From Prevotella melaninogenica ATCC 25845 (lineage in GTDB: Bacteria > Bacteroidota > Bacteroidia > Bacteroidales > Bacteroidaceae), in contig NC_014370.1 of the NCBI RefSeq assembly GCF_000144405.1, positions 377,501-441,500 on the forward strand: a stretch of DNA of 64,000 nt, in the 5' to 3' direction. The translations under genes were made by a program, and so were the position numbers. Under the pieces are notes generated by a model. The model saw only the letters and a program-made list of their open reading frames with translations. It was not told where the DNA came from and did not search any database. This document shows, in pieces, positions 1 through 7,804 of the stretch. Position 1 is the first letter of the stretch. The number at the start of each line of letters is the position of its first letter.

Positions 1-81
1 TTTTCCTTTCTATATCCATATGCTCTTTAATATTTATACGTATAGAAAGCAATAATTCAACCAGACATACGTTATAGAAAC

Positions 82-1020
82 GTGTTTAAACGTTTAATAC
101 TCATATTCCCACTTGCTTGCCTGATAGGAAACCCTGTCAAGGCACAGTACGATCCGTCTTATAGTCACTATTGGGCGATGGAGCCATCGTTTAATCCAGC
201 TACAGTCGGAAAGGATAACAAACTGAATGTTGTGGGTGCATACGCCCTTGACTTTGCAGGTTATGAACACAATCCAAACACTTTTTATGTCGGAGCAGAC
301 ATGCCTATCTATTTCATGAAGCAATATCATGGAGTGGGTATTTCTATTTTGAATGATAAGTTAGGAGCCTTTGTTCATCAGCGTGTAGCGGGGCAATACG
401 CTTTTCGTAAGGACCTTTGGGGTGGAATGCTATCTGCAGGTGTTCAGGTGGGTATGCTTTTTGAAAAATTAGATGGCTCTAAGTTAGACCCAGAAGAGTC
501 AAGCGATCCAGCCTTAGCACAAGGAGAAGTCAATGGTCAAGGACTCGATTTGGGAGTTGGAGTTTATTATACGCATAAGAACTGGTATGTTGGCGCATCT
601 GTTCAGCACCTCAATGCGCTCTTAGTAGATTTGGGAGAGACCAATGGATTACAGATAAATCGAACATATTATTTAACGGGTGGATACAATATTAAATTAC
701 GAAATCCGTTTCTTACTATACCGACTTCTGTCTTGGCACGGTATGATGGCGTAAACTATCGGGCTGACATCACCGCTCGATTAGTCTACACGCACGAGAA
801 GAAAGTACTTTACGGAGGAGTCTCTTATAGTCCAACAAACTCAGTGACAGCCATGATTGGTGGAACATTCCACGGAATTAACTTGGGTTATAGCTATGAG
901 ATGTACACGGGTACAGCAGCTTTCAAGAATGGTAGTCATGGGCTGTTTGTCAGCTATCAAACCGATATAAACCTGCAGAAGAAAGGTAGGAACAAACATA
1001 AAAGCGTAAGATTTCTATAG
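82..1020 (+). CDS. porP: Type IX secretion system membrane protein PorP/SprF family
   Basis: This is a 312-residue outer-membrane beta-barrel protein of the PorP/SprF family, a component of the Bacteroidetes type IX secretion system (T9SS). The reading frame opens with a GTG codon; the first 21 residues form a clear signal peptide (MFKR, a hydrophobic core, then VKA before Gln), which supports that start. Short aromatic beta-strand stretches continue to the C-terminus. It is the first gene of a PorP-K-L-M-N cluster, and only 9 nt separate it from porK, so co-transcription is very likely. Family assignment rests on sequence character plus this gene order. The promoter probably lies in or before the 81 bases preceding the gene. 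Confidence 0.93.
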   Translation: MFKRLILIFPLACLIGNPVKAQYDPSYSHYWAMEPSFNPATVGKDNKLNVVGAYALDFAGYEHNPNTFYVGADMPIYFMKQYHGVGISILNDKLGAFVHQRVAGQYAFRKDLWGGMLSAGVQVGMLFEKLDGSKLDPEESSDPALAQGEVNGQGLDLGVGVYYTHKNWYVGASVQHLNALLVDLGETNGLQINRTYYLTGGYNIKLRNPFLTIPTSVLARYDGVNYRADITARLVYTHEKKVLYGGVSYSPTNSVTAMIGGTFHGINLGYSYEMYTGTAAFKNGSHGLFVSYQTDINLQKKGRNKHKSVRFL

Positions 1021-1029
1021 AAAGATATA

Positions 1030-2511
1030 ATGAAAATGAAGAAAAGTATAGTTGCCATTTGTCTTGGTGCACTCGTCTTGGGAACATTGACAGGCTGTTT
1101 TGCTGGTAAGTCAACCGCTTCGTCAGGTCGTGGCGGTGAGGTTACTGGCGTTGGTGGAGGGCGTGCTTTCCGCGAACCAGCACCTTACGGCATGACACTT
1201 GTCAAGCGTGGCTGGTTAAGAATGGGTTTGGAAAAGCAGGACTCCCTATGGGGTAAGAAGACACCTGTAAAGGACATCTCTGTTGATGGATTCTGGATGG
1301 ATGAAACAGAGGTGACCAATTCCGAGTACAAACAGTTTGTAGAGTGGGTTCGTGATTCAATTATCCGTACCCGTTTGGCAGACCCTGCATATGGTGGTGA
1401 TGAAAGCTATATGATTACAGAAGACAAGAATGGCGATCCCGTCACACCACATTTAGACTGGAGTAAGCGACTTCCTCGTAAGCCTAATGAGGATGAGCAG
1501 CGTGCTTTCGAGAGCCTTTATGTAACTAATCCAGTAACAGGTGAGAAGAGCATTGATGGCAGACAGTTGAACTATCGTTATGAGATTTATGATTATACAT
1601 CAGCTGCCCTTCGTCGTAACCGTTTGAATCCACAAGAGCGTAATTTAAATACTGATATCACAGTCGACCCTAATGAGATGGTGATGATATCAAAGGATAC
1701 AGCTTATGTCGATGAAAACGGCGTTATTCATAGCGAGACCATTAATCGTCCGTTGACAGGTCCTTGGGACTTCCTCAATACCTATATTGTTAATATATAT
1801 CCAGATACAACTTGTTGGGTGAATGACTTCCGCAATTCAGACAACGAGATTTATCTCCGTAATTACTTCAGTAATCCAACTTATAACAACTATCCTGTAG
1901 TAGGTGTAACATGGGAGCAGGCTAATGCTTTCTGTGCTTGGCGTACAGAGTATCTGCTTAAAGGCTTGGGAAAAGAGGCGCGCTATGTACAGCGTTATCG
2001 CCTCCCTACAGAGGCAGAGTGGGAGTTTGCGGCTCGTGGAAAGAATCAAGATGAGTTCCCTTGGGATAATCAAAACGTTAAGAATGGTAATGGTTGTTTC
2101 TATGCCAACTTTAAACCAGACCGTGGAAACTACACCAAAGACGGTAACTTGATTACAAGTAAGGTGGGAATCTATGGTGCAAACTCTAATGGATTGTTCG
2201 ATATGGCAGGTAATGTTGCCGAGTGGACAAGTACCATCTATACAGAGGCTGGTGTTGATGCGATGAATGACCTCAATCCACAGTTAGACTATAAAGCAGC
2301 CAAAGAAGACCCATATCGCTTGAAGAAGAAGAGTGTTCGTGGTGGTAGTTGGAAAGACCCAGAGAGCTATATCCGTAGTGCTTGGCGTACTTGGGAGTAT
2401 CAGAACCAACCACGTAGCTACATCGGTTTCCGTTGTGTTCGCAGTCTTGCAAGTTCTTCAAGTGAGGCAGCAAAAGAGAATAAGAAAAGCAGTAAGAAAA
2501 AGAGAAGATAA
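1030..2511 (+). CDS. porK: T9SS ring lipoprotein PorK/GldK
   Basis: A 493-residue lipoprotein with a lipobox (LTGC, Cys23) after a short basic N-terminus. Residues about 55-480 form an FGE-sulfatase/SUMF1-type fold, visible from motifs such as the Asn-Ala-Glu-Trp-like GNVAEWTS, GGSWKDPESY and the closing IGFRCVR. In the family PorK forms, with PorN, a large periplasmic ring attached to the outer membrane. The C-terminus ends in a Lys/Ser-rich tail. An in-frame ATG two codons downstream (1036) is an alternative start. The stop codon is directly followed by the porL ATG, indicating coupled translation. Confidence 0.95.
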   Translation: MKMKKSIVAICLGALVLGTLTGCFAGKSTASSGRGGEVTGVGGGRAFREPAPYGMTLVKRGWLRMGLEKQDSLWGKKTPVKDISVDGFWMDETEVTNSEYKQFVEWVRDSIIRTRLADPAYGGDESYMITEDKNGDPVTPHLDWSKRLPRKPNEDEQRAFESLYVTNPVTGEKSIDGRQLNYRYEIYDYTSAALRRNRLNPQERNLNTDITVDPNEMVMISKDTAYVDENGVIHSETINRPLTGPWDFLNTYIVNIYPDTTCWVNDFRNSDNEIYLRNYFSNPTYNNYPVVGVTWEQANAFCAWRTEYLLKGLGKEARYVQRYRLPTEAEWEFAARGKNQDEFPWDNQNVKNGNGCFYANFKPDRGNYTKDGNLITSKVGIYGANSNGLFDMAGNVAEWTSTIYTEAGVDAMNDLNPQLDYKAAKEDPYRLKKKSVRGGSWKDPESYIRSAWRTWEYQNQPRSYIGFRCVRSLASSSSEAAKENKKSSKKKRR

Positions 2512-3309
2512 ATGACACAGTACAGTAAATACAATCTCATATACCATCTGCAGAAGTGGATGGATAGTGTTCCTGGACAAACGTTCCTAAACTATGGTTA
2601 TAGTTGGGGTGCATCAGTGGTTATTCTTGGAGCTTTGTTTAAGTTGACCCACTTGCCGGGAGCTAATATTATGCTTTACTTCGGTATGGGTACTGAGGTT
2701 ATCGTATTCTTCCTCTCGGCGTTTGATCGTCCATTTGATAAGACGGATGATGGTCGTGAACTTCCAACACATGTTACTGAGGAACTTCTTGATGACAACG
2801 AAAATACTGTAGAACGCCCCGCAGCTGTGCCACAGCCACAATATGCTGCTGCAGAGAATATTGCACAGAGTGTTCAAGAGGCAATGCCTTCAGCTAATGA
2901 TATCGCTGCAGCCGTTGTTGGTCAGCAGAGTAAGGCTATCACAGATGCACAACAGCAGACACCAGAGATGGTAGAAGCACAGACAAACTATGTTGCTGCA
3001 TTGCAGAATCTGACTGAGATGTTGGGCAAGGTGAACGACCAGAGTCAGCGTTTGACACGTGATAGCGAAGAGATGGAGAACCTTAATCGTACCCTCACAG
3101 GTATTGCTAAGGTTTATGAGATGCAACTTAAGAGTGCCAGCCAGCAGATTGGTACAATCGACCAGATTAATGATCAGACTCGTAAGATGGCACAGCAGAT
3201 AGAGCAACTCAATAGTATCTATGCTCGAATGATTGAGGCAATGACTGTTAATATGCGTGTGGCAGCACCTAATGTTGCCCCTCAGCAGTCTACACCTGAA
3301 AGCTTGTAA
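2512..3309 (+). CDS. porL: T9SS/gliding motor protein PorL/GldL
   Basis: A 265-residue inner-membrane protein. Two transmembrane segments lie at about residues 30-46 and 52-70, joined by a short turn (THLPG); a glutamate in the second segment (about residue 62, in TEVIVFF) is the kind of buried acidic residue thought to carry protons in the GldL-GldM motor. The remaining C-terminal part is cytoplasmic, Gln/Ala-rich and predicted coiled coil. The start is fixed by its abutting the porK stop codon. It acts with PorM as the energy-converting motor of T9SS (known for the family). Confidence 0.93.
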   Translation: MTQYSKYNLIYHLQKWMDSVPGQTFLNYGYSWGASVVILGALFKLTHLPGANIMLYFGMGTEVIVFFLSAFDRPFDKTDDGRELPTHVTEELLDDNENTVERPAAVPQPQYAAAENIAQSVQEAMPSANDIAAAVVGQQSKAITDAQQQTPEMVEAQTNYVAALQNLTEMLGKVNDQSQRLTRDSEEMENLNRTLTGIAKVYEMQLKSASQQIGTIDQINDQTRKMAQQIEQLNSIYARMIEAMTVNMRVAAPNVAPQQSTPESL

Positions 3310-3372
3310 TGATGAAATATGGTAGGGAAGGCGTCTGTTTTTAGCGTCTTCCCACTACAAATAATAGAATTA

Positions 3373-4962
3373 ATGGCTATTAAGAAGAGAAAGATTTCCC
3401 CACGCCAGAAGATGATTAACCTTATGTACGTCGTCCTCATGGCAATGTTGGCATTGAATATCTCTACCGAGGTACTCAATGGCTTCTCTGTTGTTGAAGA
3501 GAGCCTGAACCGTACGACGGGGAATTCATCCAAGGAAAATGATGCTATCTTTGGCGAACTCGACCAGATGATGCGCAAGAATCCACAGAAGGTTAAGCAG
3601 TGGTTTATGATGGCGTCTACGGTTAGAGAGATGAGTGATTCCCTCTATAACTATGCACAAGCGCTGAAAGTAGCCATCGTTCGTGAGGCTGATGGTGAGA
3701 AAGGTGACCCCTTAAACATCGAAGGAAAGGATAATATTGAGGCTGCCAGTTACATTATGTTGAACCCAGCCAATGGACAAGGGCATAAGCTTTATGAGGC
3801 TATCAATAGCTATCGAGCACGTATATTGCAGTTTGTAACAGACCCAGGACAGAAGAAGATTATTGCAAGTAACCTTTCTACGGAGGTACCTCACCATTCA
3901 ATGGGTAAGAACTGGGAAGAGTATATGTTCGAAAATATGCCTGTTGCGGCAGCAGTAACGCTTCTCTCGAAGTTGCAAAGCGATGTTCGCTATGCAGAAG
4001 GTGAGGTATTACACACCTTGGTGGCTAATGTCGGTTTAAAAGACATACGCGTTAACAAGCTTCAGGCATTCGTTGTGCCAAGTCAGACACGCCTTTATCC
4101 GGGTGAGACAATGACTGCACAGATGTTTATGGGGGCTGTAGACTCTACACAACAGCCACAGGTCTTTGTTAATGGACAACTTATTAAGGGCAACCAGATA
4201 ACTGTGAAAGCAGGTGCACCTGGTAAACATACTTTGAGTGGATACATCCTTATCAAGGACTTAACAGGTAATGTGTTGCGTAGAAACTTCTCACAAGACT
4301 ATTGGGTGACGGGTGGTCCACAGCCAAAAGAGTATATCAGTCCTCAAGGAATGCAGAAGGTTCCACCTTTCGATGGAATGGCTACTATTGCAGCAGACCT
4401 GATGAACGTACTCTATGCAGGCTTTGATAACCCAATCACCATTAGTATTCCTAATACTTCTCAGCATGATGTGCAAGCTACTATGTCAGGAGGATCACTC
4501 GTAGCAAGGGGTGGTGGCCATTTTATCGCACGTCCTTCAGCAGTTGGTCAGCCTGTAACGATCTCTGTATCTGCTAAGGGTCGCAAGATTGGAGATTACC
4601 AGTTCCGTGTGAGAAAATTGCCGGATCCATCGCCATATATCGCTATGGGTGCTGATAGATTTAAGAGTGGAACCCTTTCAAAGGCTGCACTTATGTCTGC
4701 ACCAGGCATTCAGGCTGCTATTGATGATGGCTTACTCGATATTCCTTTCAGTGTAACCAGCTTCCGTGTTGTCTTCTTTGATAATATGGGTAACGCTGTA
4801 CCGCTTGCAAGTAACGGTGCTTCCTTCTCTCCACAGCAGAAAGAACAGTTCCGACAGTTGAGCCGTAACAAGCGATTCTATATCACAAACGTTGTCGTTC
4901 ATGGACCTGATGGTACCACTCGAACGCTTAATGGAAGAAATATGGAGGTTATTGTGAGGTAG
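3373..4962 (+). CDS. porM: T9SS/gliding motor protein PorM/GldM
   Basis: A 529-residue protein with one N-terminal transmembrane helix (about residues 13-32, NLMYVVLMAMLALNIS) and a long periplasmic region, the shaft that links the PorL motor to the PorK/N ring. I chose the ATG at 3373 (MAIKKRK) rather than the longer frame from 3319, because it directly precedes the conserved basic stretch and transmembrane helix typical of GldM. The usual four periplasmic domains fit the length. A 63-nt gap separates it from porL. It is the fourth gene of the cluster. Confidence 0.94.
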   Translation: MAIKKRKISPRQKMINLMYVVLMAMLALNISTEVLNGFSVVEESLNRTTGNSSKENDAIFGELDQMMRKNPQKVKQWFMMASTVREMSDSLYNYAQALKVAIVREADGEKGDPLNIEGKDNIEAASYIMLNPANGQGHKLYEAINSYRARILQFVTDPGQKKIIASNLSTEVPHHSMGKNWEEYMFENMPVAAAVTLLSKLQSDVRYAEGEVLHTLVANVGLKDIRVNKLQAFVVPSQTRLYPGETMTAQMFMGAVDSTQQPQVFVNGQLIKGNQITVKAGAPGKHTLSGYILIKDLTGNVLRRNFSQDYWVTGGPQPKEYISPQGMQKVPPFDGMATIAADLMNVLYAGFDNPITISIPNTSQHDVQATMSGGSLVARGGGHFIARPSAVGQPVTISVSAKGRKIGDYQFRVRKLPDPSPYIAMGADRFKSGTLSKAALMSAPGIQAAIDDGLLDIPFSVTSFRVVFFDNMGNAVPLASNGASFSPQQKEQFRQLSRNKRFYITNVVVHGPDGTTRTLNGRNMEVIVR

Positions 4963-4970
4963 TAGTAGAC

Positions 4971-5043
4971 GAGTTGACAAGTTTCTGGGTTGACAAGTTG
5001 ATAGATAGTGTTGATACTATATCTACTTGTAAAACACTATATC
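4971..5043. repeat. 8-nt-period repeat and hairpin between porM and porN
   Basis: Positions 4971-5003 hold four imperfect 8-nt units of the form RAGTTGAY (for example GAGTTGAC, AAGTTTCT, GGGTTGAC, AAGTTGAT). Directly after it, GATAGTGTT at 5004 pairs with AACACTATATC ending at 5043. The same 8-nt period, in opposite orientation, occurs at 29359-29394. There is no T-run after the hairpin, so it looks more like a processing or stability element than a terminator. Confidence 0.6.
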
Positions 5044-5080
5044 ACAGCTTCTCTTTTAGTAAAGAATAAACAAAATAATA

Positions 5081-6124
5081 ATGAAAAAGATATTTCTCAT
5101 AGTCTGCACAGCCTGCTTGGCACTCTTTGTAAGTGCGCAGCCTGCTGCACGTCGTAATCAACAACAGCGTCAGTCGCCTGCTAATACGATTACAACACGT
5201 GCGCAGATATCCTTCCCTACAACTGCTCCTATGGAGGAAGATGTTGTTTGGCGACGTGATATCTATCGTGAACTCAAACTTACCGAGGATGCTAATGCTG
5301 GATTATATTATCCTACAGAGCCTGTGGGTTCGCAGATGAATCTCTTTACTTACATCTTCAAGTTGATGATGAATGGTCCTAATCGTGGGGGTATTGCAGC
5401 CTATAACTATCGTATGGACGGCAATGAGATATTTACGGATTCTGCTCGAGTTAAGCCTTTGCAGTTCCTTGATAACTATCATATTTTCTACGAACGCACC
5501 GATCATGGTATTCGCCTTGACAATAGTGATATCCCTTCGGGTGAGGTGAAAGGCTACTATCTAAAGGAGAGTGCCTATTATGATCAAGGAACAGCCACCT
5601 TTCATCGTAAGGTCGTAGCTCTTTGCCCGATTATGTATCGTGAAGATGATTTCGGAGATGGTGAAGTGAAATACCCGCTCTTCTGGGTGCGTTATGATGA
5701 CTTAGCCCCATTCCTTGCTAAGCAAACTATCATGACCAGTAATCTGAATAATGCTGCAACAATGAGTGTTGACGATTATTTCACGATGAATCTCTATAAG
5801 GGAAAGATTTATAAGACAACCAATATGTTAGGTAAGACGCTCGCACAATACTGTCCTAATGATTCTGCAATGGCTGCAGAACAAAAGAAGATAGAACGTG
5901 AGTTGGTTGCATTCGAGAAGACAATCTATGGCGATCCAGCTCGTCGAGATAGCCTTGATAGTATCTCTGCGGCTAAGGAAGCTGAGAAAGCCCCAAGAAA
6001 GCTTGGACGTTCTCGTCGCACAAGTCCATCGACAAGTGGTGTTAGTCGCTCTCGTCGTTCATCTTCAAGTGGAAGTGCAGGAGTCTCTCCTGCGCGTGTA
6101 ACAGTTCGCCGCGAGCGTCATTAA
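5081..6124 (+). CDS. porN: T9SS ring protein PorN/GldN
   Basis: A 347-residue periplasmic protein with a signal peptide cleaved after about Ala19 (FVSA before Gln-Pro). The middle part (about residues 45-290) matches the PorN/GldN type, including the start of the conserved region DVVWRRDIYREL. PorN binds PorK in the periplasmic ring of T9SS. The last 55 residues are a basic Arg/Ser-rich tail (for example KLGRSRRTSPS), disordered in appearance and unlike the rest of the protein. It ends the T9SS cluster and is followed by a strong terminator. Confidence 0.93.
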   Translation: MKKIFLIVCTACLALFVSAQPAARRNQQQRQSPANTITTRAQISFPTTAPMEEDVVWRRDIYRELKLTEDANAGLYYPTEPVGSQMNLFTYIFKLMMNGPNRGGIAAYNYRMDGNEIFTDSARVKPLQFLDNYHIFYERTDHGIRLDNSDIPSGEVKGYYLKESAYYDQGTATFHRKVVALCPIMYREDDFGDGEVKYPLFWVRYDDLAPFLAKQTIMTSNLNNAATMSVDDYFTMNLYKGKIYKTTNMLGKTLAQYCPNDSAMAAEQKKIERELVAFEKTIYGDPARRDSLDSISAAKEAEKAPRKLGRSRRTSPSTSGVSRSRRSSSSGSAGVSPARVTVRRERH

Positions 6125-6186
6125 TATTCTTTTTTGCTCTTCGGAAGTTTGGTGTAGTAGTCTAAAGCATTATATAATAAGGCATA

Positions 6187-6240
6187 CAGAGCAACTCTAA
6201 GTTTGTAACAAGGAACTTGGAGTTGCTCTGTTTTATTTTT
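6187..6240 (+). terminator. Rho-independent terminator after porN
   Basis: An inverted repeat pairs CAGAGCAACTC (6187) with GAGTTGCTCTG (ending 6230), extended by AAGTT/AACTT, and is followed by TTTTATTTTT. It closes the T9SS operon. Confidence 0.9.
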
Positions 6241-6952
6241 CTTAAAGTTCTAAATGTAACAAGTAAAGCTTATCACTTAAATGACTGAAATCCCTTTTTG
6301 TCCTAATTTTTCACATATTTATTTTTAAAAGACCATCAAATGGCTTGCATTTAACGCCCAATTGGCTTGCAAGAGATGCCCTTTTGAAGCCTTGTTAAGC
6401 ACCTTTAAAAATCTGTCTCTGCAACTATTTGATAGAAAATGACTTACATAGGTACTAAAGCAGCTTGCTTTTAAGTCATTTCTTTTCCTTTTCTTTGATT
6501 ATTTTGTCAATATATTTCTTTATCTTTTGAAGCTAAATCTCACATGGAGGGAAGGAGGAAAGGGAGGTTTTATTTTTAGATTTGTAGCCCAATAGAGACA
6601 CCTCTGTGTATTGTTTTAAGTTCTGTTTCTTCTGCTTCTTATGTAACTTACTATGTAATAGGCTTACATTATCGCTTCATCTTTTGGAAGAACCTAAAAT
6701 TCCTTAAGGTTGCTTCTGTAGAACCTACGATAGAATCAGCCTTTAATGAGGGATAGATAAAACTTCATTAAAGGAATTTTATAGAACCAAACTTAATTAA
6801 TTTTAAACGGACAATAATATCCTTACAGATTCAGTTAATGTATAAGGGTACTCGAAAAGTTGTACTATTTCGAGTCTCTCTCAGATGTGTAAGCATACCT
6901 GTTTTGCATGATGAGGAGTGAATTTAGTTCTTTATCATTAATACTTATGGTC
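6241..6952. other. Long intergenic region with repeat copy and hairpins
   Basis: About 700 bases with no credible gene. It contains one copy of the 22-nt repeat family 1 (6332-6406), a purine-rich run near 6545-6567, an inverted repeat CCTTTAATGA/TCATTAAAGG at 6740-6774, and a 7-bp hairpin CTCGAAA/TTTCGAG at 6851-6874 that would lie in the leader of the following barrel gene. Confidence 0.6.
6332..6406 (+). repeat. 22-nt-unit palindromic repeat, family 1, copy A
   Basis: Three 22-nt units (starting at 6332, 6354 and 6376), then a partial unit starting AGCACCTTT. The second and third units begin ACGCC and ATGCC; AATTGGCTTGCAAGAG in the second unit can pair with CTTTTGAAGCCTTGTT in the third. 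The 3' flank (TTTGATAGAAAATGACTTACA) resembles the flank of copy C, so the conserved element may extend to about 6480. This is the most divergent of the four copies. Confidence 0.75.
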
Positions 6953-7582
6953 ATGAAGAAAATTATTTCATTGGGTTTCTTAGCCCTATCATTTCTTATT
7001 TCTGTTCCTGCCCATGCTGATGAACCATTAAAGTTTGGTGTAAAGGCAGGACTGAATGTGAGTGATTTCTACTTTGATAGTGATGTTTTTAATAAATCTA
7101 ATCAGACAGGTTGGTTCATTGGTCCTACTGTGAAGTTCACCTTACCAGTAGTAGGTTTAGGTATGGATGCTTCTGTTCTCTATGACTATCGAGCAGCCAA
7201 ACTTGATTATGCTACTATGACGCAGACCGTAAAACAACAGCAGATAGCGATTCCTGTGAATGCTCGCTATTCTATTGGATTAGGTAGTGTGGCAAGTGTT
7301 TTCTTCTTTGGCGGTCCTCAGATTGCATTTAATATTGGTGAAAAGGAGTATCAGTGGAACATGAGAAGTACTTATGCTTTGAAGAATAGTAACTTCAGTG
7401 TCAACCTTGGTTTCGGTGTAACGGCATTTAAACATTTGCAAGTTAGTGCTAACTATAATATTGCTTGTGGTAAAACTGGCAATGCTACGTGGAAAACAGC
7501 AACTGATGCAGCGACGTCTGTCTTTAATAAGAAGGGTAGTCGTAATAGCTCTTGGCAGTTGGGTTTGGCTTATTTCTTCTAA
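6953..7582 (+). CDS. Outer membrane beta-barrel protein (PorT/OMP_b-brl family)
   Basis: A 209-residue predicted small outer-membrane barrel. The ATG at 6953 (MKKIISLGFLAL) gives a clean signal peptide ending VPAHA; the frame could be extended to 6908 but would bury this signal. Motifs such as KFGVKAGLNVSDF near the mature N-terminus and a terminal aromatic residue (LGLAYFF) are typical of the porin-family/PorT-like beta-barrels common in Bacteroidetes. The precise role is unknown. It stands alone, with a hairpin leader upstream and a terminator downstream. Confidence 0.8.
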   Translation: MKKIISLGFLALSFLISVPAHADEPLKFGVKAGLNVSDFYFDSDVFNKSNQTGWFIGPTVKFTLPVVGLGMDASVLYDYRAAKLDYATMTQTVKQQQIAIPVNARYSIGLGSVASVFFFGGPQIAFNIGEKEYQWNMRSTYALKNSNFSVNLGFGVTAFKHLQVSANYNIACGKTGNATWKTATDAATSVFNKKGSRNSSWQLGLAYFF

Positions 7583-7604
7583 GAACAGAAGTTTAGTGAT
7601 ATTT

Positions 7605-7643
7605 TAAAAAGTCCCATTTCATCGAGTATGAAATGGGATTTTT
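7605..7643 (+). terminator. Rho-independent terminator
   Basis: TCCCATTTCAT (7612-7622) pairs with ATGAAATGGGA (7628-7638), followed by TTTTT. It ends the barrel-protein gene. Confidence 0.9.
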
Positions 7644-7708
7644 ATGTGATAGAACATTATATTGAGATTGTTTCTGTGATAGTATAGTGTTATTGATGAC
7701 TTCTATCA

Positions 7709-7739
7709 TTGTGTATTTGCATCTTTCTTTGTAACTTTG
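7709..7739 (+). promoter_or_regulatory. Bacteroidetes-type promoter for priA
   Basis: TAACTTTG at 7732-7739 matches the -7 box TAnnTTTG, and TTG at 7709-7711 lies 20 nt upstream in the -33 position. The priA start is 65 nt downstream. Confidence 0.65.
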
Positions 7740-7804
7740 TATTCAAACCAATATCTGGCTTATAGTATTGTTTGTGTTGGTTGATAGGTAATAAAGAATT
7801 TGTA

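Noticed and set aside
3319-3372. A longer N-terminus for PorM
   Set aside because: The extra 18 residues are not basic or conserved and would push the membrane anchor inward; the ATG at 3373 fits the family.
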